DNA of 64,000 nucleotides from Bacteroidota bacterium (lineage in GTDB: Bacteria; Bacteroidota; Bacteroidia; AKYH767-A; OLB10), in NCBI GenBank assembly GCA_016717325.1, contig JADKFV010000014.1, forward strand, positions 79,122 to 143,121, in the 5' to 3' direction. Below the pieces are notes generated by a model. It saw nothing but the letters and a program-made list of their open reading frames with translations. It had not been told where the DNA came from and made no database searches. Shown piece by piece: positions 18,803 to 26,914 of the stretch. The stretch's first letter is position 1. Each line of letters opens with the position of its first letter. The position numbers and the translations under genes were made by a program.

Positions 18803-19758
18803 AAGTAATCATCAATATTTACATCGATTGCCGGAGGGGCAGGGAAATTAACCGTAGGTATTTCGTTAATCTCTTTTTGAAAAGAAATGAAACTCATAGT
18901 TGAATCAGTACATTGAGCATTTGCTACAGACAATGACACCGAAATATCTGTATCTTTTATCTGTGAAAATTTATGTTCTGGATTTGCATCTTTCGCATTT
19001 GTGCCATCGCCAAAATCCCAGTGGTATTTCAAATTATCGCCTGTTGAAGTGTTTTCGAATTTTACAGTTTTCGAAACAGGATCAATGATTGCGTATGTGA
19101 AAGATGCCGCGCATTTTACAGGTGCATATATAATGTATGAGTCTTGATAAGTTGAATCGTATGCCTCTGTGGTAAGCAACACTTCCTCATCTATTTGCAC
19201 CCTTGACGATAGTATTAATGTATCGCAAAGACTGTCGGCAAAGGCTATGGAAGCAGAATCGCGTACCGTCCACAAATTTTTAACCTGAGGATGCACCGTT
19301 TTGTTATAAAGCTTAACCGTAGAGTCTGTTAACCTTATCGATAAAATATTTGCATCAACACTATCGACAGGAAAAGTACAACAACACGAAATGTAATCAT
19401 TAATAACTGCGTGATGTTTGCAATATTTGCGGGAGGTATAAAACAAAATAACCATCACTACAATGAGTGCGAGTGGAATTAGCCACCACCACCAATTTTT
19501 TTTTGCAATGGGCTTTACAAATGGCTTGAGTTGAATTGTTGCGGTATCGAAATCAAATTGTTGTTTTTCGTTTTTACAGACAACAGCCCGCAACGAATTT
19601 ACAAAATGATGAATCGCATCAGGGTTTTCAAAAGTTGGTCGGGTAATATTATGAATGTGATAAATACGCAACAGCATTCCCGCATCGGGTTCAAATCCAT
19701 TTTGACGAAGCCACGAAATGACATCCTCTATCGATGATATATTTTTATCATTCACCAC
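18589..19758 (-). CDS. N-terminal part of giant MoxR-associated protein: adaptor, two TM helices, PKD domain
   Basis: 389 aa ORF; true coding in this frame is about residues 1-350. Residues 1-85 form a small helical domain with no clear family. TM1 (WWWWLIPLALIVVMVILFY) is at about 89-107 and a PKD domain (YHWDFGDGTNAKDANPEHKF) at about 215-290. TM2 (MLISILALLAAVAFYFIF) ends near 346. After QPKF the frame is lost: one more A in AAA at about 18704 gives QPKIQSNKSKAAPKKASG and joins 16811-18802. The expected topology is cytoplasmic N terminus, external PKD, cytoplasmic vWA-like part. It begins 42 bp after the MoxR gene ends, so the ATPase and this protein are partners. The reconstructed full protein (14898-19758) is about 1,620 aa. 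Confidence 0.7.
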   Translation of the reverse strand: MVNDKNISSIEDVISWLRQNGFEPDAGMLLRIYHIHNITRPTFENPDAIHHFVNSLRAVVCKNEKQQFDFDTATIQLKPFVKPIAKKNWWWWLIPLALIVVMVILFYTSRKYCKHHAVINDYISCCCTFPVDSVDANILSIRLTDSTVKLYNKTVHPQVKNLWTVRDSASIAFADSLCDTLILSSRVQIDEEVLLTTEAYDSTYQDSYIIYAPVKCAASFTYAIIDPVSKTVKFENTSTGDNLKYHWDFGDGTNAKDANPEHKFSQIKDTDISVSLSVANAQCTDSTMSFISFQKEINEIPTVNFPAPPAIDVNIDDYLWKDPYYRFSVTQMLISILALLAAVAFYFIFQPKFKVIKVRPHPKKHQDLFIRLCIFLLINVCMILKKFKF

Positions 19759-19800
19759 TTGAGCAAAATCACAAATTTGAATTTAGCTTAAGCAATAAAT

Positions 19801-20718
19801 CTAAATCGTTTTTATTTTTGCCAGGGCAGAGTATAATGCCAACGGAAATTTTCCCTCATTAATTTCTTTGTTCTGTTTACTCATTTCAATCAGCAAATGA
19901 AACCAACCAAGAAACTCGGCAGTGGCAGGTTTTTTTTGCATGTTATTGTTATTGCGTAAATCTATAAACATAGCTTTTGCTTTTTGGTATAGTCCATCGT
20001 TACCAGCGCCAAACCGGGCACGAACAATGTCATCAAGCATTTTGTATCTGTCTTTTTCGAAAGAAATGTGATGGAATACACATCGCCTCAAAAAAGGTTC
20101 GGGAAGATTTTTTTCTGTATTACTTGTTACAATTATTATGGGCTTCAAATCGGGATCGCATGCAACTTCCTTTTGTGTTTCTTTAACGGTAAAACGGTAC
20201 CGGTCTAATTCATTCAACAAGTCGTTGGGGAAATCGCGCGGTGCTTTGTCAATTTCATCTATAAGCACTATACTTCGCATTTTTAATTTCGATGCTGTGT
20301 CGGCAGACATTGCATTTTGTTGATTGATAAGTGCTTTTTCAAATGCCCTGCCAAGCATACCCATCGAAATGTAATTTTCAATAACCGTTAATTTATCCTT
20401 TTGAATTTGGGCATCAACAAAATGCCGCAACATATCATACTGATACAGCAAGTCGTTGGCAAGCGAAGTTGTTTTTGTATTAAAAACATATAGCTCAAGA
20501 TCGAAAAGTTTTTGAAGACATTGCGCCAAAACTGTTTTGCCGGTGCCTGGCTCACCTGTAATCAACAGCGGTTGCCCCAGCAACAAAGCAACATCTATGG
20601 CATCTGCCAGTTCCTGAGTAAGCACATAAGGGTTATCATCTGTAGGTTTATTTACAAACCCCGAAAGTTTTTCGCGCAGTATTTGCGTGGTGGATGATGT
20701 AGTGAATGGTGATGCCAT
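19801..20718 (-). CDS. MoxR-family AAA+ ATPase
   Basis: 305 aa with all AAA+ motifs: Walker A GEPGTGKT (residues 55-62), Walker B IVLIDEIDKAP, sensor 1 IIVTSNTEKNLPEPFLRRC with the arginine pair, and a helical lid. The YVLTQELADAIDVALLLGQP lead-in is typical of MoxR-type chaperone ATPases, which remodel vWA-containing partner proteins. It starts 12 bp after the TIR gene ends and is followed 42 bp later by the vWA-like giant protein, the expected substrate. MoxR-vWA pairs linked to effector domains have been described as NTP-dependent conflict systems in multicellular and filamentous bacteria. Intact, no frameshift. Confidence 0.88.
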   Translation of the reverse strand: MASPFTTSSTTQILREKLSGFVNKPTDDNPYVLTQELADAIDVALLLGQPLLITGEPGTGKTVLAQCLQKLFDLELYVFNTKTTSLANDLLYQYDMLRHFVDAQIQKDKLTVIENYISMGMLGRAFEKALINQQNAMSADTASKLKMRSIVLIDEIDKAPRDFPNDLLNELDRYRFTVKETQKEVACDPDLKPIIIVTSNTEKNLPEPFLRRCVFHHISFEKDRYKMLDDIVRARFGAGNDGLYQKAKAMFIDLRNNNNMQKKPATAEFLGWFHLLIEMSKQNKEINEGKFPLALYSALAKIKTI

Positions 20719-20730
20719 TGTATTTAAATT

Positions 20731-21087
20731 TTATAATAAATATTTTTCGTTGATAATGTAATCGTCAATCTTATTCATGCTTATAGTTTGATCATTAGCA
20801 AATAAAGATGGATAATTGTTTTTAATGGATGCAGTATCGATACTATCTTCACTCAACAAATCGAGCCAGTTACTAAAATCATCTTTACTCACATCATCGA
20901 AACCCGAAATATGCCAGATGCTATCTTTATTGGCAGCAGAATTAATAGCGCTTAGCAGGTTTTTTTCGAATGAGCTTCCTTTTAAATCGTCATCGTAAAT
21001 AACCGAAATGAAATAGCAAATGCTTTCGAATTTTGTAAAAATATCATGGTCGCCTTCGCATACTTTTTGGTGCAGGTCGGTTTTCAA
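20731..21087 (-). CDS. C-terminal end of the TIR protein (frameshift fragment)
   Basis: 118 aa ORF with no family of its own. Reading upstream of its Met gives FKDDVSYVIALFDRLKTDLHQ. This joins the TIR ORF at HCSLWFKDDVSYV if one base is added near 21130 (CCTTTGG to CCCTTTGG). It is therefore the last ~130 residues of the TIR protein rather than a separate gene. The sequence is acidic and helical (FESICYFISVIYDDDLKG, SNWLDLLSEDSID). It ends 12 bp before the MoxR start. Confidence 0.6.
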   Translation of the reverse strand: MKTDLHQKVCEGDHDIFTKFESICYFISVIYDDDLKGSSFEKNLLSAINSAANKDSIWHISGFDDVSKDDFSNWLDLLSEDSIDTASIKNNYPSLFANDQTISMNKIDDYIINEKYLL

Positions 21088-21113
21088 TCTATCGAAAAGT
21101 GCAATGACATAAC

Positions 21114-22085
21114 TTACATCATCCTTAAACCAAAGGAACAGTGGAATGATAATTTTTCTCCGGCTTTTATACTTTCGTCTTTCAGAAATTTTTGAGCCGT
21201 TGCACTCATTCTGTCTACTATCATATCTATAGCAATATCGGCAGACAAGCCCTCGTCAACTATCCGTGCTTCGCCTTTGAGATGGTTTTTTAAATTTTGG
21301 GTGCGGTCAAGTTTCGAAAAGTTGTAGTTCTCATTTTTTAAATCGTCACCCAAACTTCTGGGAATGCGTAAAACAAAATTATTGATCAATTGGTCGAATG
21401 AACCCGAAAAAAAGAGTATCCCACTTTTTACTTTATCGGCAGCAGGCTTTTTCAGTATTTTTAAGCGAAAGAGTATGCTGTCTTTAAAATTATTAAACTG
21501 ATTTTCTCTGTTAATTCGAAATCTGTTATTTTTTATCTTTTCACTATTTGCGGTAATAACGGGAGGTGGTAAGGTGTTTAGCTTGAGTACACCCGGAAAT
21601 AAACGGTCTTTTATTTCATTTACAAAATCGGTTAAATTATTTTCGAATTCCATTGCGGTCGAATACATTGTTTTGTTACCAATTGCAAAAGAAATTTTCT
21701 CTTCCAAAAAATATTTATGCTCGGCAGTGGTCCAAAATTTATCGATGGTTTTTGCAAACCTCACAGGAATAATATTGTTGAGCGTGCCTCTTTCCTTGCA
21801 AAGTTTTATAATTTCGGGTAATTCTGTTTCACTCACATAGGTCGATTGCAGATAGGGATTAGAAAAAAACAATATGAAATAATCGCTGTTATTTATTCCA
21901 TCTTTAATCAGTTTATCGTAGTTGTTACCTGCTTGAATTTCGTTTTCATCGAGCCAAAAATTATCCTTATCGTAATAAAATCCATTGACTTCTTCCTTCT
22001 GAAAAACGGTATTCAAATATTCGAACACCCTTTTCATATGGCCTTTAAAATCTTCGCAGTGAGAATAAGAAATAAAAATACGCAT
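21114..22085 (-). CDS. TIR-domain protein, probable sensor/effector of the MoxR operon
   Basis: 323 aa ORF (about 450 aa once joined to 20731-21087). Residues 1-150 are a TIR/SEFIR-like domain: MRIFISYSHCEDF, then WLDENEIQAG, YFILFFSNPYLQS and SETELPEI. Glu86 or Glu88 in that last motif is at the position of the catalytic NADase glutamate in TIR_2 proteins. Residues ~190-320 begin FRINRENQFNNF and contain GILFFSGSFDQLINNF. This resembles the inactive STAND modules that follow effector domains in Bacteroidota conflict systems; that match is tentative. It is the first gene of the operon, preceded by 409 bp without genes. Confidence 0.75.
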   Translation of the reverse strand: MRIFISYSHCEDFKGHMKRVFEYLNTVFQKEEVNGFYYDKDNFWLDENEIQAGNNYDKLIKDGINNSDYFILFFSNPYLQSTYVSETELPEIIKLCKERGTLNNIIPVRFAKTIDKFWTTAEHKYFLEEKISFAIGNKTMYSTAMEFENNLTDFVNEIKDRLFPGVLKLNTLPPPVITANSEKIKNNRFRINRENQFNNFKDSILFRLKILKKPAADKVKSGILFFSGSFDQLINNFVLRIPRSLGDDLKNENYNFSKLDRTQNLKNHLKGEARIVDEGLSADIAIDMIVDRMSATAQKFLKDESIKAGEKLSFHCSFGLRMM

Positions 22086-22494
22086 AAGCCCGGATATTAC
22101 TTCTGTTGAATTTTCTTTTGCATTATCGCTATCATTTTGTTGTACGCACTTTTCAAAGCATCATTTCTAAAAAAAGTCAAGGTCTCTATGTTTTGGTTTC
22201 TACAACATGTGCCCTAAAAACGAATAGGTATGTTCATTATCGGCATTTGTAAAAAATAGGATATTATTTTCACTTGAAACAAAATATTTTTCCATCCTTG
22301 TTCAGCAGAAATTTCCATTTCAAAATAAATTTAAAAACCCGCCACATAAAACTTGAAATACACTATATTCTCTCAATCGTAACATTACAAATTCTTCAAT
22401 TTGTAATTACCATTTTTACGATCCATATAAATTCAAAGTAACACAACAGCATTACTCATGTCAAGGGGGTTTACCCTTGCATTAAAATAAAATC
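22086..22494. other. 409-bp intergenic region upstream of the TIR/MoxR operon
   Basis: AT-rich stretch with no convincing ORF on either strand. It should hold the promoter of the TIR operon, although no clear TAnnTTTG box was found. At its far end, 22462-22479, a perfect 6-bp stem CAAGGG/CCCTTG lies just beyond the GNAT stop codon and may end that transcript, but no strong T-run follows on the minus strand. Confidence 0.5.
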
Positions 22495-23019
22495 TTAAAT
22501 CCTTATTCCCAAAACATAATCGTCATTCTCTTCAGTCCCAACATAAAATTTTTTAGTCCCAATTATTTCAAAGCCATAATTTTTGTAGAAGGCATTTGCA
22601 CGATGGTTCAATTGCCAAACGCCCAACCATAGGTATTCGAAATTATTTTTGCGGCCAAACGAAACAACTTCATCCATCAGGAATTTGCCAATGTGGTGTC
22701 GCCAATAATCGCGACCTACATATATGCGTTCAAGTTCTATGCATTGGAGTTTTGGCAAACTTTCGAGGGTTCTATCGCTGCGGAGCTTTATATATCCGCA
22801 ATCTCTTTCATCAAGTTTGCATATGGCGTAAAATGCTTTGCCTTCTTTTATATCGGCTTCAATATCGGCTTGTACAAATGCCTTTTGGCAATACAAAAGA
22901 AGGTCGTCCATGGCCTTTTCTTCGTGATAGGCTTCAATAAAAAAACGTGCGCCCAAATCGCAAATCAATTTTGCATCGCCATGAGTAGCCCACTTTATTG
23001 ACAAATTTTGTTCGTTCAT
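22495..23019 (-). CDS. GNAT-family N-acetyltransferase
   Basis: 174 aa. Typical GNAT layout: beta strands around residues 60-95 (FYAICKLDERDCGYIKL), the core ELERIYVGRDYWRHHIGKFLM with the acetyl-CoA pyrophosphate loop (R-x-x-H-I-G-K), and the C-terminal NHRANAFYKNYGFEIIGT segment. It is cytoplasmic. The substrate may be an amine, peptide or antibiotic and is not predictable. The gene is transcribed alone between the PLD-type secreted gene and the TIR operon. Confidence 0.88.
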   Translation of the reverse strand: MNEQNLSIKWATHGDAKLICDLGARFFIEAYHEEKAMDDLLLYCQKAFVQADIEADIKEGKAFYAICKLDERDCGYIKLRSDRTLESLPKLQCIELERIYVGRDYWRHHIGKFLMDEVVSFGRKNNFEYLWLGVWQLNHRANAFYKNYGFEIIGTKKFYVGTEENDDYVLGIRI

Positions 23020-23125
23020 TATTAAAATAAATATTGTTCAGCACAATGATAAGAAATGTTTGAATTAGCTTTTCCATCGCTTTAAAAATCTCCATTAACC
23101 ATGGAGGTGCAGCAAAAAACACAAG

Positions 23126-25402
23126 TTACTGTTTCACAAATTTCGTACAAATCCTTCTTTTATCGTTTTGCAAAACCAATTGATACAAACCCGGCATGAA
23201 ACTGCTAACATTAATATTTACAAACTGCTTTACTGAATCGTTCTTAGTAAATACCACTTTACCGTGTACATCGTATATTGTTATTGTTACATCATCCAAA
23301 GATGTTGCTTCCCAATTGAAATATAAATTTTCTGTAGTGGGATTAGGATAAAAACTAACAGGTGAACTCTCACTATTTTCATAAAAATATAATCCTCCCC
23401 CACTCTCGTTAAATCGTTTTACAAACTCCTGATAGTATTGATTGGCAATTGATGCATCGTGCACCATCAATGTATTTTCATCATTCTTCGTATTTGCAGT
23501 TGTACTCCAGTTATGCGAGCCGGTAAGCACCAATGCATCCGAGGCGGGATTATCCTGATCTACAATCAGGTATTTATGGTGTAATATTCCCTGCAAGCTA
23601 TTATGATCATACAATATAATTTTATTGTTCATCACATTTTCCATTATACTAAATGCAAAACCCCCTCCACTTGAAGTGTCATCCACCATCCCATTTGCAT
23701 CAACATTATTCCAAACGCGATCCTGAACGGCATAAGCTAAATCGGTGCGTGTAAAAACAAAAATCGCAAATTGCAATGAACTGTTTGCTGTTTGAATGGT
23801 ACGTTCTATCTGAGCATTCACATTATCCGATGGAGAAAAATAATTTTCTACACGCTTGCCATTAATAAGAAATTCGTGGGGAGTGTTATTCGTTTTCTTT
23901 GGCCCAAACTTAATATTATTTAAATTGTACTGTGCGGCACTGCTGCCCCACATCTCTTCAAATTCAATGGTGTAAGCCTTTGCCAGCGATTTATCTTGAA
24001 TGATAATTACATTGTTTGCATCGGTGTACAATTGATTGTCGCTCCAGTTTGTAGAACCCGTCCACACTATAGGGAGATTAACATCGGAAGATGCCGCATC
24101 AATAATCACAAATTTATTATGCATTATGCTATAGTAATTTGCAGGAGTATCGGGCGAAAGTAAAATTGGAATATTAGCATTGAGTGTACTTAATCCGGCA
24201 TTTACATTTTGTCCATCGGCAATAACTCGAATCTGTACACCACGGTTGTATGCATCATTAATGCCTTGAGTAATTTTAGCAATATTAAAATCATCGAAAC
24301 TATAAACGGCAATGTCGATAGTGGAAACCGCACGGTCCATGTAAGCTTTCAAAGTATCGTCAATTGTGTAGTTAAGTTGTGTGGCAATATTATTTGCAGG
24401 GTTAGCAAAGTTAATATCAACGGTACGGTTAAAGTAAGTTTTAATTTCGCCCGTAGAGCCCGAAGCAGTAATAAATATTCTCTTCTCACTAAATGCAGTA
24501 TCGGTGCCCAAAACCGAAATAGCTTGTACATAAATCACATCGGAAGGATTTACTCCTGTAACGGTAACCGTATGCGAAGTAACATTGCCTGTGCCGGTTA
24601 AAATTCCTAATTCGAGTGCAGGTGTTTTTCCATACAATAACTGCGATGTTGAATTTACATTTGTTTGCCAGCTTACATCGAAGCCTGTGGTAACAATATT
24701 GGTTTGGTACGGAGTGTTTAAAATACTTACTGTAGAATTTGAAATCATATCGGCCGGGTTGCGTAAAAGCAATTGGTATTGGGTTTGATATTGAGAACAT
24801 ATACCAATCAAATCAACACTCGTAAAAGGAATCAGCGTTCCTACCAGTGCACTCCCCGTGCGGACATACATTACGCCCGTTTGTCCGTTGGCATTAAACT
24901 GATAAGTTGTGTTAGCTTGAAACAATGATCCGCCATTTGCAAATGTAGCATCGTCAATTCGTACCAACTGCGACTCATAAGGTTCGTCCATTTGCACAGG
25001 AGTAATAAGTGCTGGAGCGGGAAGTGCATTTCCCGATGAATTGAGTGCCCAAGAATTGACAGGTTGTATTTCGAGCAAGTTTGAATACTGAACAGTTACA
25101 CCAGTCACATTCACTTCGTCACCGGTAGTGGTGGTAGAAAGTAACGTGCTAAAAACTGCTATGCCACCCGTTGCATCTTGTATGTATCTAATGCTTCCTA
25201 ATTCGAATCCGTTGAGGCAAACACCTTCAACATTTACCACACTGCCAACAGGCAATGCACGTGCGGTAGCAATGCTAATTAATTGCGCTTGGGCATTGGT
25301 TAGTGCTATCCAAAACAATATTGCAATAACACATGCACTTTTAAAGCTCACACAGTGATGTATTCTAAGAGTTGTCGTATAAATTTTATTTTGATTACAC
25401 AT
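23126..25402 (-). CDS. Exported phospholipase D-family protein with DUF5689-like domain and T9SS tail
   Basis: 758 aa. The signal peptide ends ALTNAQA. A DUF5689/OB-like domain (residues ~40-230, VGSVVNVEGVCLNG, IRYIQDATGGIAVF) is followed by a fibronectin-like segment (residues ~235-315). Two PLD motifs come next, HNKFVIIDAA with GSTNWSD and HHKYLIVDQD with GSHNWS. A T9SS sorting domain (VSFYPNPTTENLYFNW, KFVKQ) closes the protein. Two HKD-type motifs make a complete phosphodiesterase active site, so it may be a nuclease or phospholipase acting outside the cell. It lies downstream of the DUF5689 lipoprotein and TonB receptor and shares the DUF5689 domain with the lipoprotein, which suggests one uptake system. 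Confidence 0.85.
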   Translation of the reverse strand: MCNQNKIYTTTLRIHHCVSFKSACVIAILFWIALTNAQAQLISIATARALPVGSVVNVEGVCLNGFELGSIRYIQDATGGIAVFSTLLSTTTTGDEVNVTGVTVQYSNLLEIQPVNSWALNSSGNALPAPALITPVQMDEPYESQLVRIDDATFANGGSLFQANTTYQFNANGQTGVMYVRTGSALVGTLIPFTSVDLIGICSQYQTQYQLLLRNPADMISNSTVSILNTPYQTNIVTTGFDVSWQTNVNSTSQLLYGKTPALELGILTGTGNVTSHTVTVTGVNPSDVIYVQAISVLGTDTAFSEKRIFITASGSTGEIKTYFNRTVDINFANPANNIATQLNYTIDDTLKAYMDRAVSTIDIAVYSFDDFNIAKITQGINDAYNRGVQIRVIADGQNVNAGLSTLNANIPILLSPDTPANYYSIMHNKFVIIDAASSDVNLPIVWTGSTNWSDNQLYTDANNVIIIQDKSLAKAYTIEFEEMWGSSAAQYNLNNIKFGPKKTNNTPHEFLINGKRVENYFSPSDNVNAQIERTIQTANSSLQFAIFVFTRTDLAYAVQDRVWNNVDANGMVDDTSSGGGFAFSIMENVMNNKIILYDHNSLQGILHHKYLIVDQDNPASDALVLTGSHNWSTTANTKNDENTLMVHDASIANQYYQEFVKRFNESGGGLYFYENSESSPVSFYPNPTTENLYFNWEATSLDDVTITIYDVHGKVVFTKNDSVKQFVNINVSSFMPGLYQLVLQNDKRRICTKFVKQ

Positions 25403-25420
25403 GATTCAAATTATTAAAGT

Positions 25421-25456
25421 AAAAAAAAACCATGCATCCCTTTCGAAATGCATGGT
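25421..25456 (-). terminator. Terminator after the DUF5689 lipoprotein gene
   Basis: A 9-bp perfect stem ACCATGCAT / ATGCATGGT (25429-25456) is followed on the minus strand by nine T. It sits between the lipoprotein stop (25478) and the PLD start (25402). The PLD gene therefore needs readthrough or its own promoter. Confidence 0.8.
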
Positions 25457-25477
25457 CTGTATTATTATTAAAAAATA

Positions 25478-26869
25478 TTATTGTACATCATTAAGGTTGC
25501 GAATTTGCAATTGCAAACCATCGTAATCGCTAACTATAACTGTAAACGTTTTTGGTGTAGTAGGGATAGGTGAAGCCGCAAATGTTGCAGAAAAGCGAGT
25601 ATACAATATTGTATTATTTGTACCATCGGTAATCACATTATTGCCACTGTAAGTAGGAAAGCCCGACAGAGTAGCGTTTGAAACCTTTACCAATGTTGAT
25701 TCTAAAGCATTTTGTTCCGTTACTATTTCCTGTATCGTTTTTACAACGGGTGTTACAGTTCCTGTTCCTGTTTTTACAGCTGCTGCATTCGCCACTTTAT
25801 TTATTTGTAACCAGGCATGATACTCCGATAGTTCCTGCCCCGATACTTCAATCTCTACTTCGTCACCTAGTGCAAAAGTATGCACCCCTGTAAACCTTAC
25901 TACTATACCACCGGTTGCATCTTGAATAACAATATTCTTTGTATCTAAATTCAAATTGTCTTTATCGGAGGTTACAATTCCCTTAATTGTAAATGCGCCT
26001 TGCACCGTAGTAGTACTGCCTGTAAACATGCTGCGGATATTAGCAATAGTCGTTGGCGTAGCTACTCCACCGCTACCATCGCAACGCAGGTTTACAAATG
26101 CCACATCTTTAGTATCGCGAATTTTTAACTGAAAATCGGAATTGTATTTTTGCAATACTGCCGTAAGATTTCCATTCAAACGCGGAAGCTTTTCTCCTGC
26201 AAAATTTGCATAGCCACTATTGCGCATTAAGATTACATTGCCATTGCAATCTTGTATGTCTCTATTTTCATCCTGTTGGTTTATTGCATCAGCATAGGTA
26301 TTATTATAATCGACAAATTCTACTTTTTTAAAGTATACCAATTTATTTATCAAAGCATCTGATGCCATTGTAATATCGATTGTATCAACCGGCACAGGGT
26401 GATAATACGAACCTTTCAAAATAAAATTTGGAATCAATGCTAATGGAATGCGGCCAAGTGCACCGCTTAAATCTATGTAACCTCCTACATTGAGCACTCC
26501 GCTGTTATCGGCTATCCACAAGCCTTTGAGTTTAACGAATACCTTGCGTCCCACCGGAAAATCGGTATAAAAATTCGACTCATCAATTTGAAAAGCCATA
26601 CCACCAGTAGCATCTTGAACAATAAGTTCCTTGTAAATATTGCCCGAACGGTCGTCAGCATTTACTATAGCTTCGATGTATACATCATCGTTAATTTGTT
26701 TGTTTGAACCTTTGAAATAATTTTTCAAACTATCGATGGTGATTTTTGTGCCGCTAACAATTGGGTCGCTTCCGCCTGTTGGTGGTTCGTCAATTTCGTT
26801 TTTTACACACGAAGTTATTACCGCCAAAAGCGACAGCATTAAGAAATAAATTTTGAAATGTTTTTTCAT
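25478..26869 (-). CDS. DUF5689-domain lipoprotein
   Basis: 463 aa. A lipoprotein signal ends LLAVITSC (lipobox Cys21), so it is anchored in the outer membrane. Three OB-fold-like segments carry the repeated IVQDATGG motif (KELIVQDATGGMAFQ near residue 83 and NIVIQDATGGIVVRF near residue 315), plus PVGRKVFVKLKGLW. This is the DUF5689 family, which in Bacteroidota commonly sits next to TonB receptors and exported nucleases. It begins 46 bp after the TonB receptor gene ends, as expected for a receptor-lipoprotein pair that captures a substrate at the surface. The substrate is unknown; nucleic acid or phosphate esters are plausible because of the adjacent PLD-type enzyme. Confidence 0.85.
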   Translation of the reverse strand: MKKHFKIYFLMLSLLAVITSCVKNEIDEPPTGGSDPIVSGTKITIDSLKNYFKGSNKQINDDVYIEAIVNADDRSGNIYKELIVQDATGGMAFQIDESNFYTDFPVGRKVFVKLKGLWIADNSGVLNVGGYIDLSGALGRIPLALIPNFILKGSYYHPVPVDTIDITMASDALINKLVYFKKVEFVDYNNTYADAINQQDENRDIQDCNGNVILMRNSGYANFAGEKLPRLNGNLTAVLQKYNSDFQLKIRDTKDVAFVNLRCDGSGGVATPTTIANIRSMFTGSTTTVQGAFTIKGIVTSDKDNLNLDTKNIVIQDATGGIVVRFTGVHTFALGDEVEIEVSGQELSEYHAWLQINKVANAAAVKTGTGTVTPVVKTIQEIVTEQNALESTLVKVSNATLSGFPTYSGNNVITDGTNNTILYTRFSATFAASPIPTTPKTFTVIVSDYDGLQLQIRNLNDVQ

Positions 26870-26914
26870 TTTATAATTATTTAATTGATTTTTATTTTTG
26901 ATATTATTTTGTGA

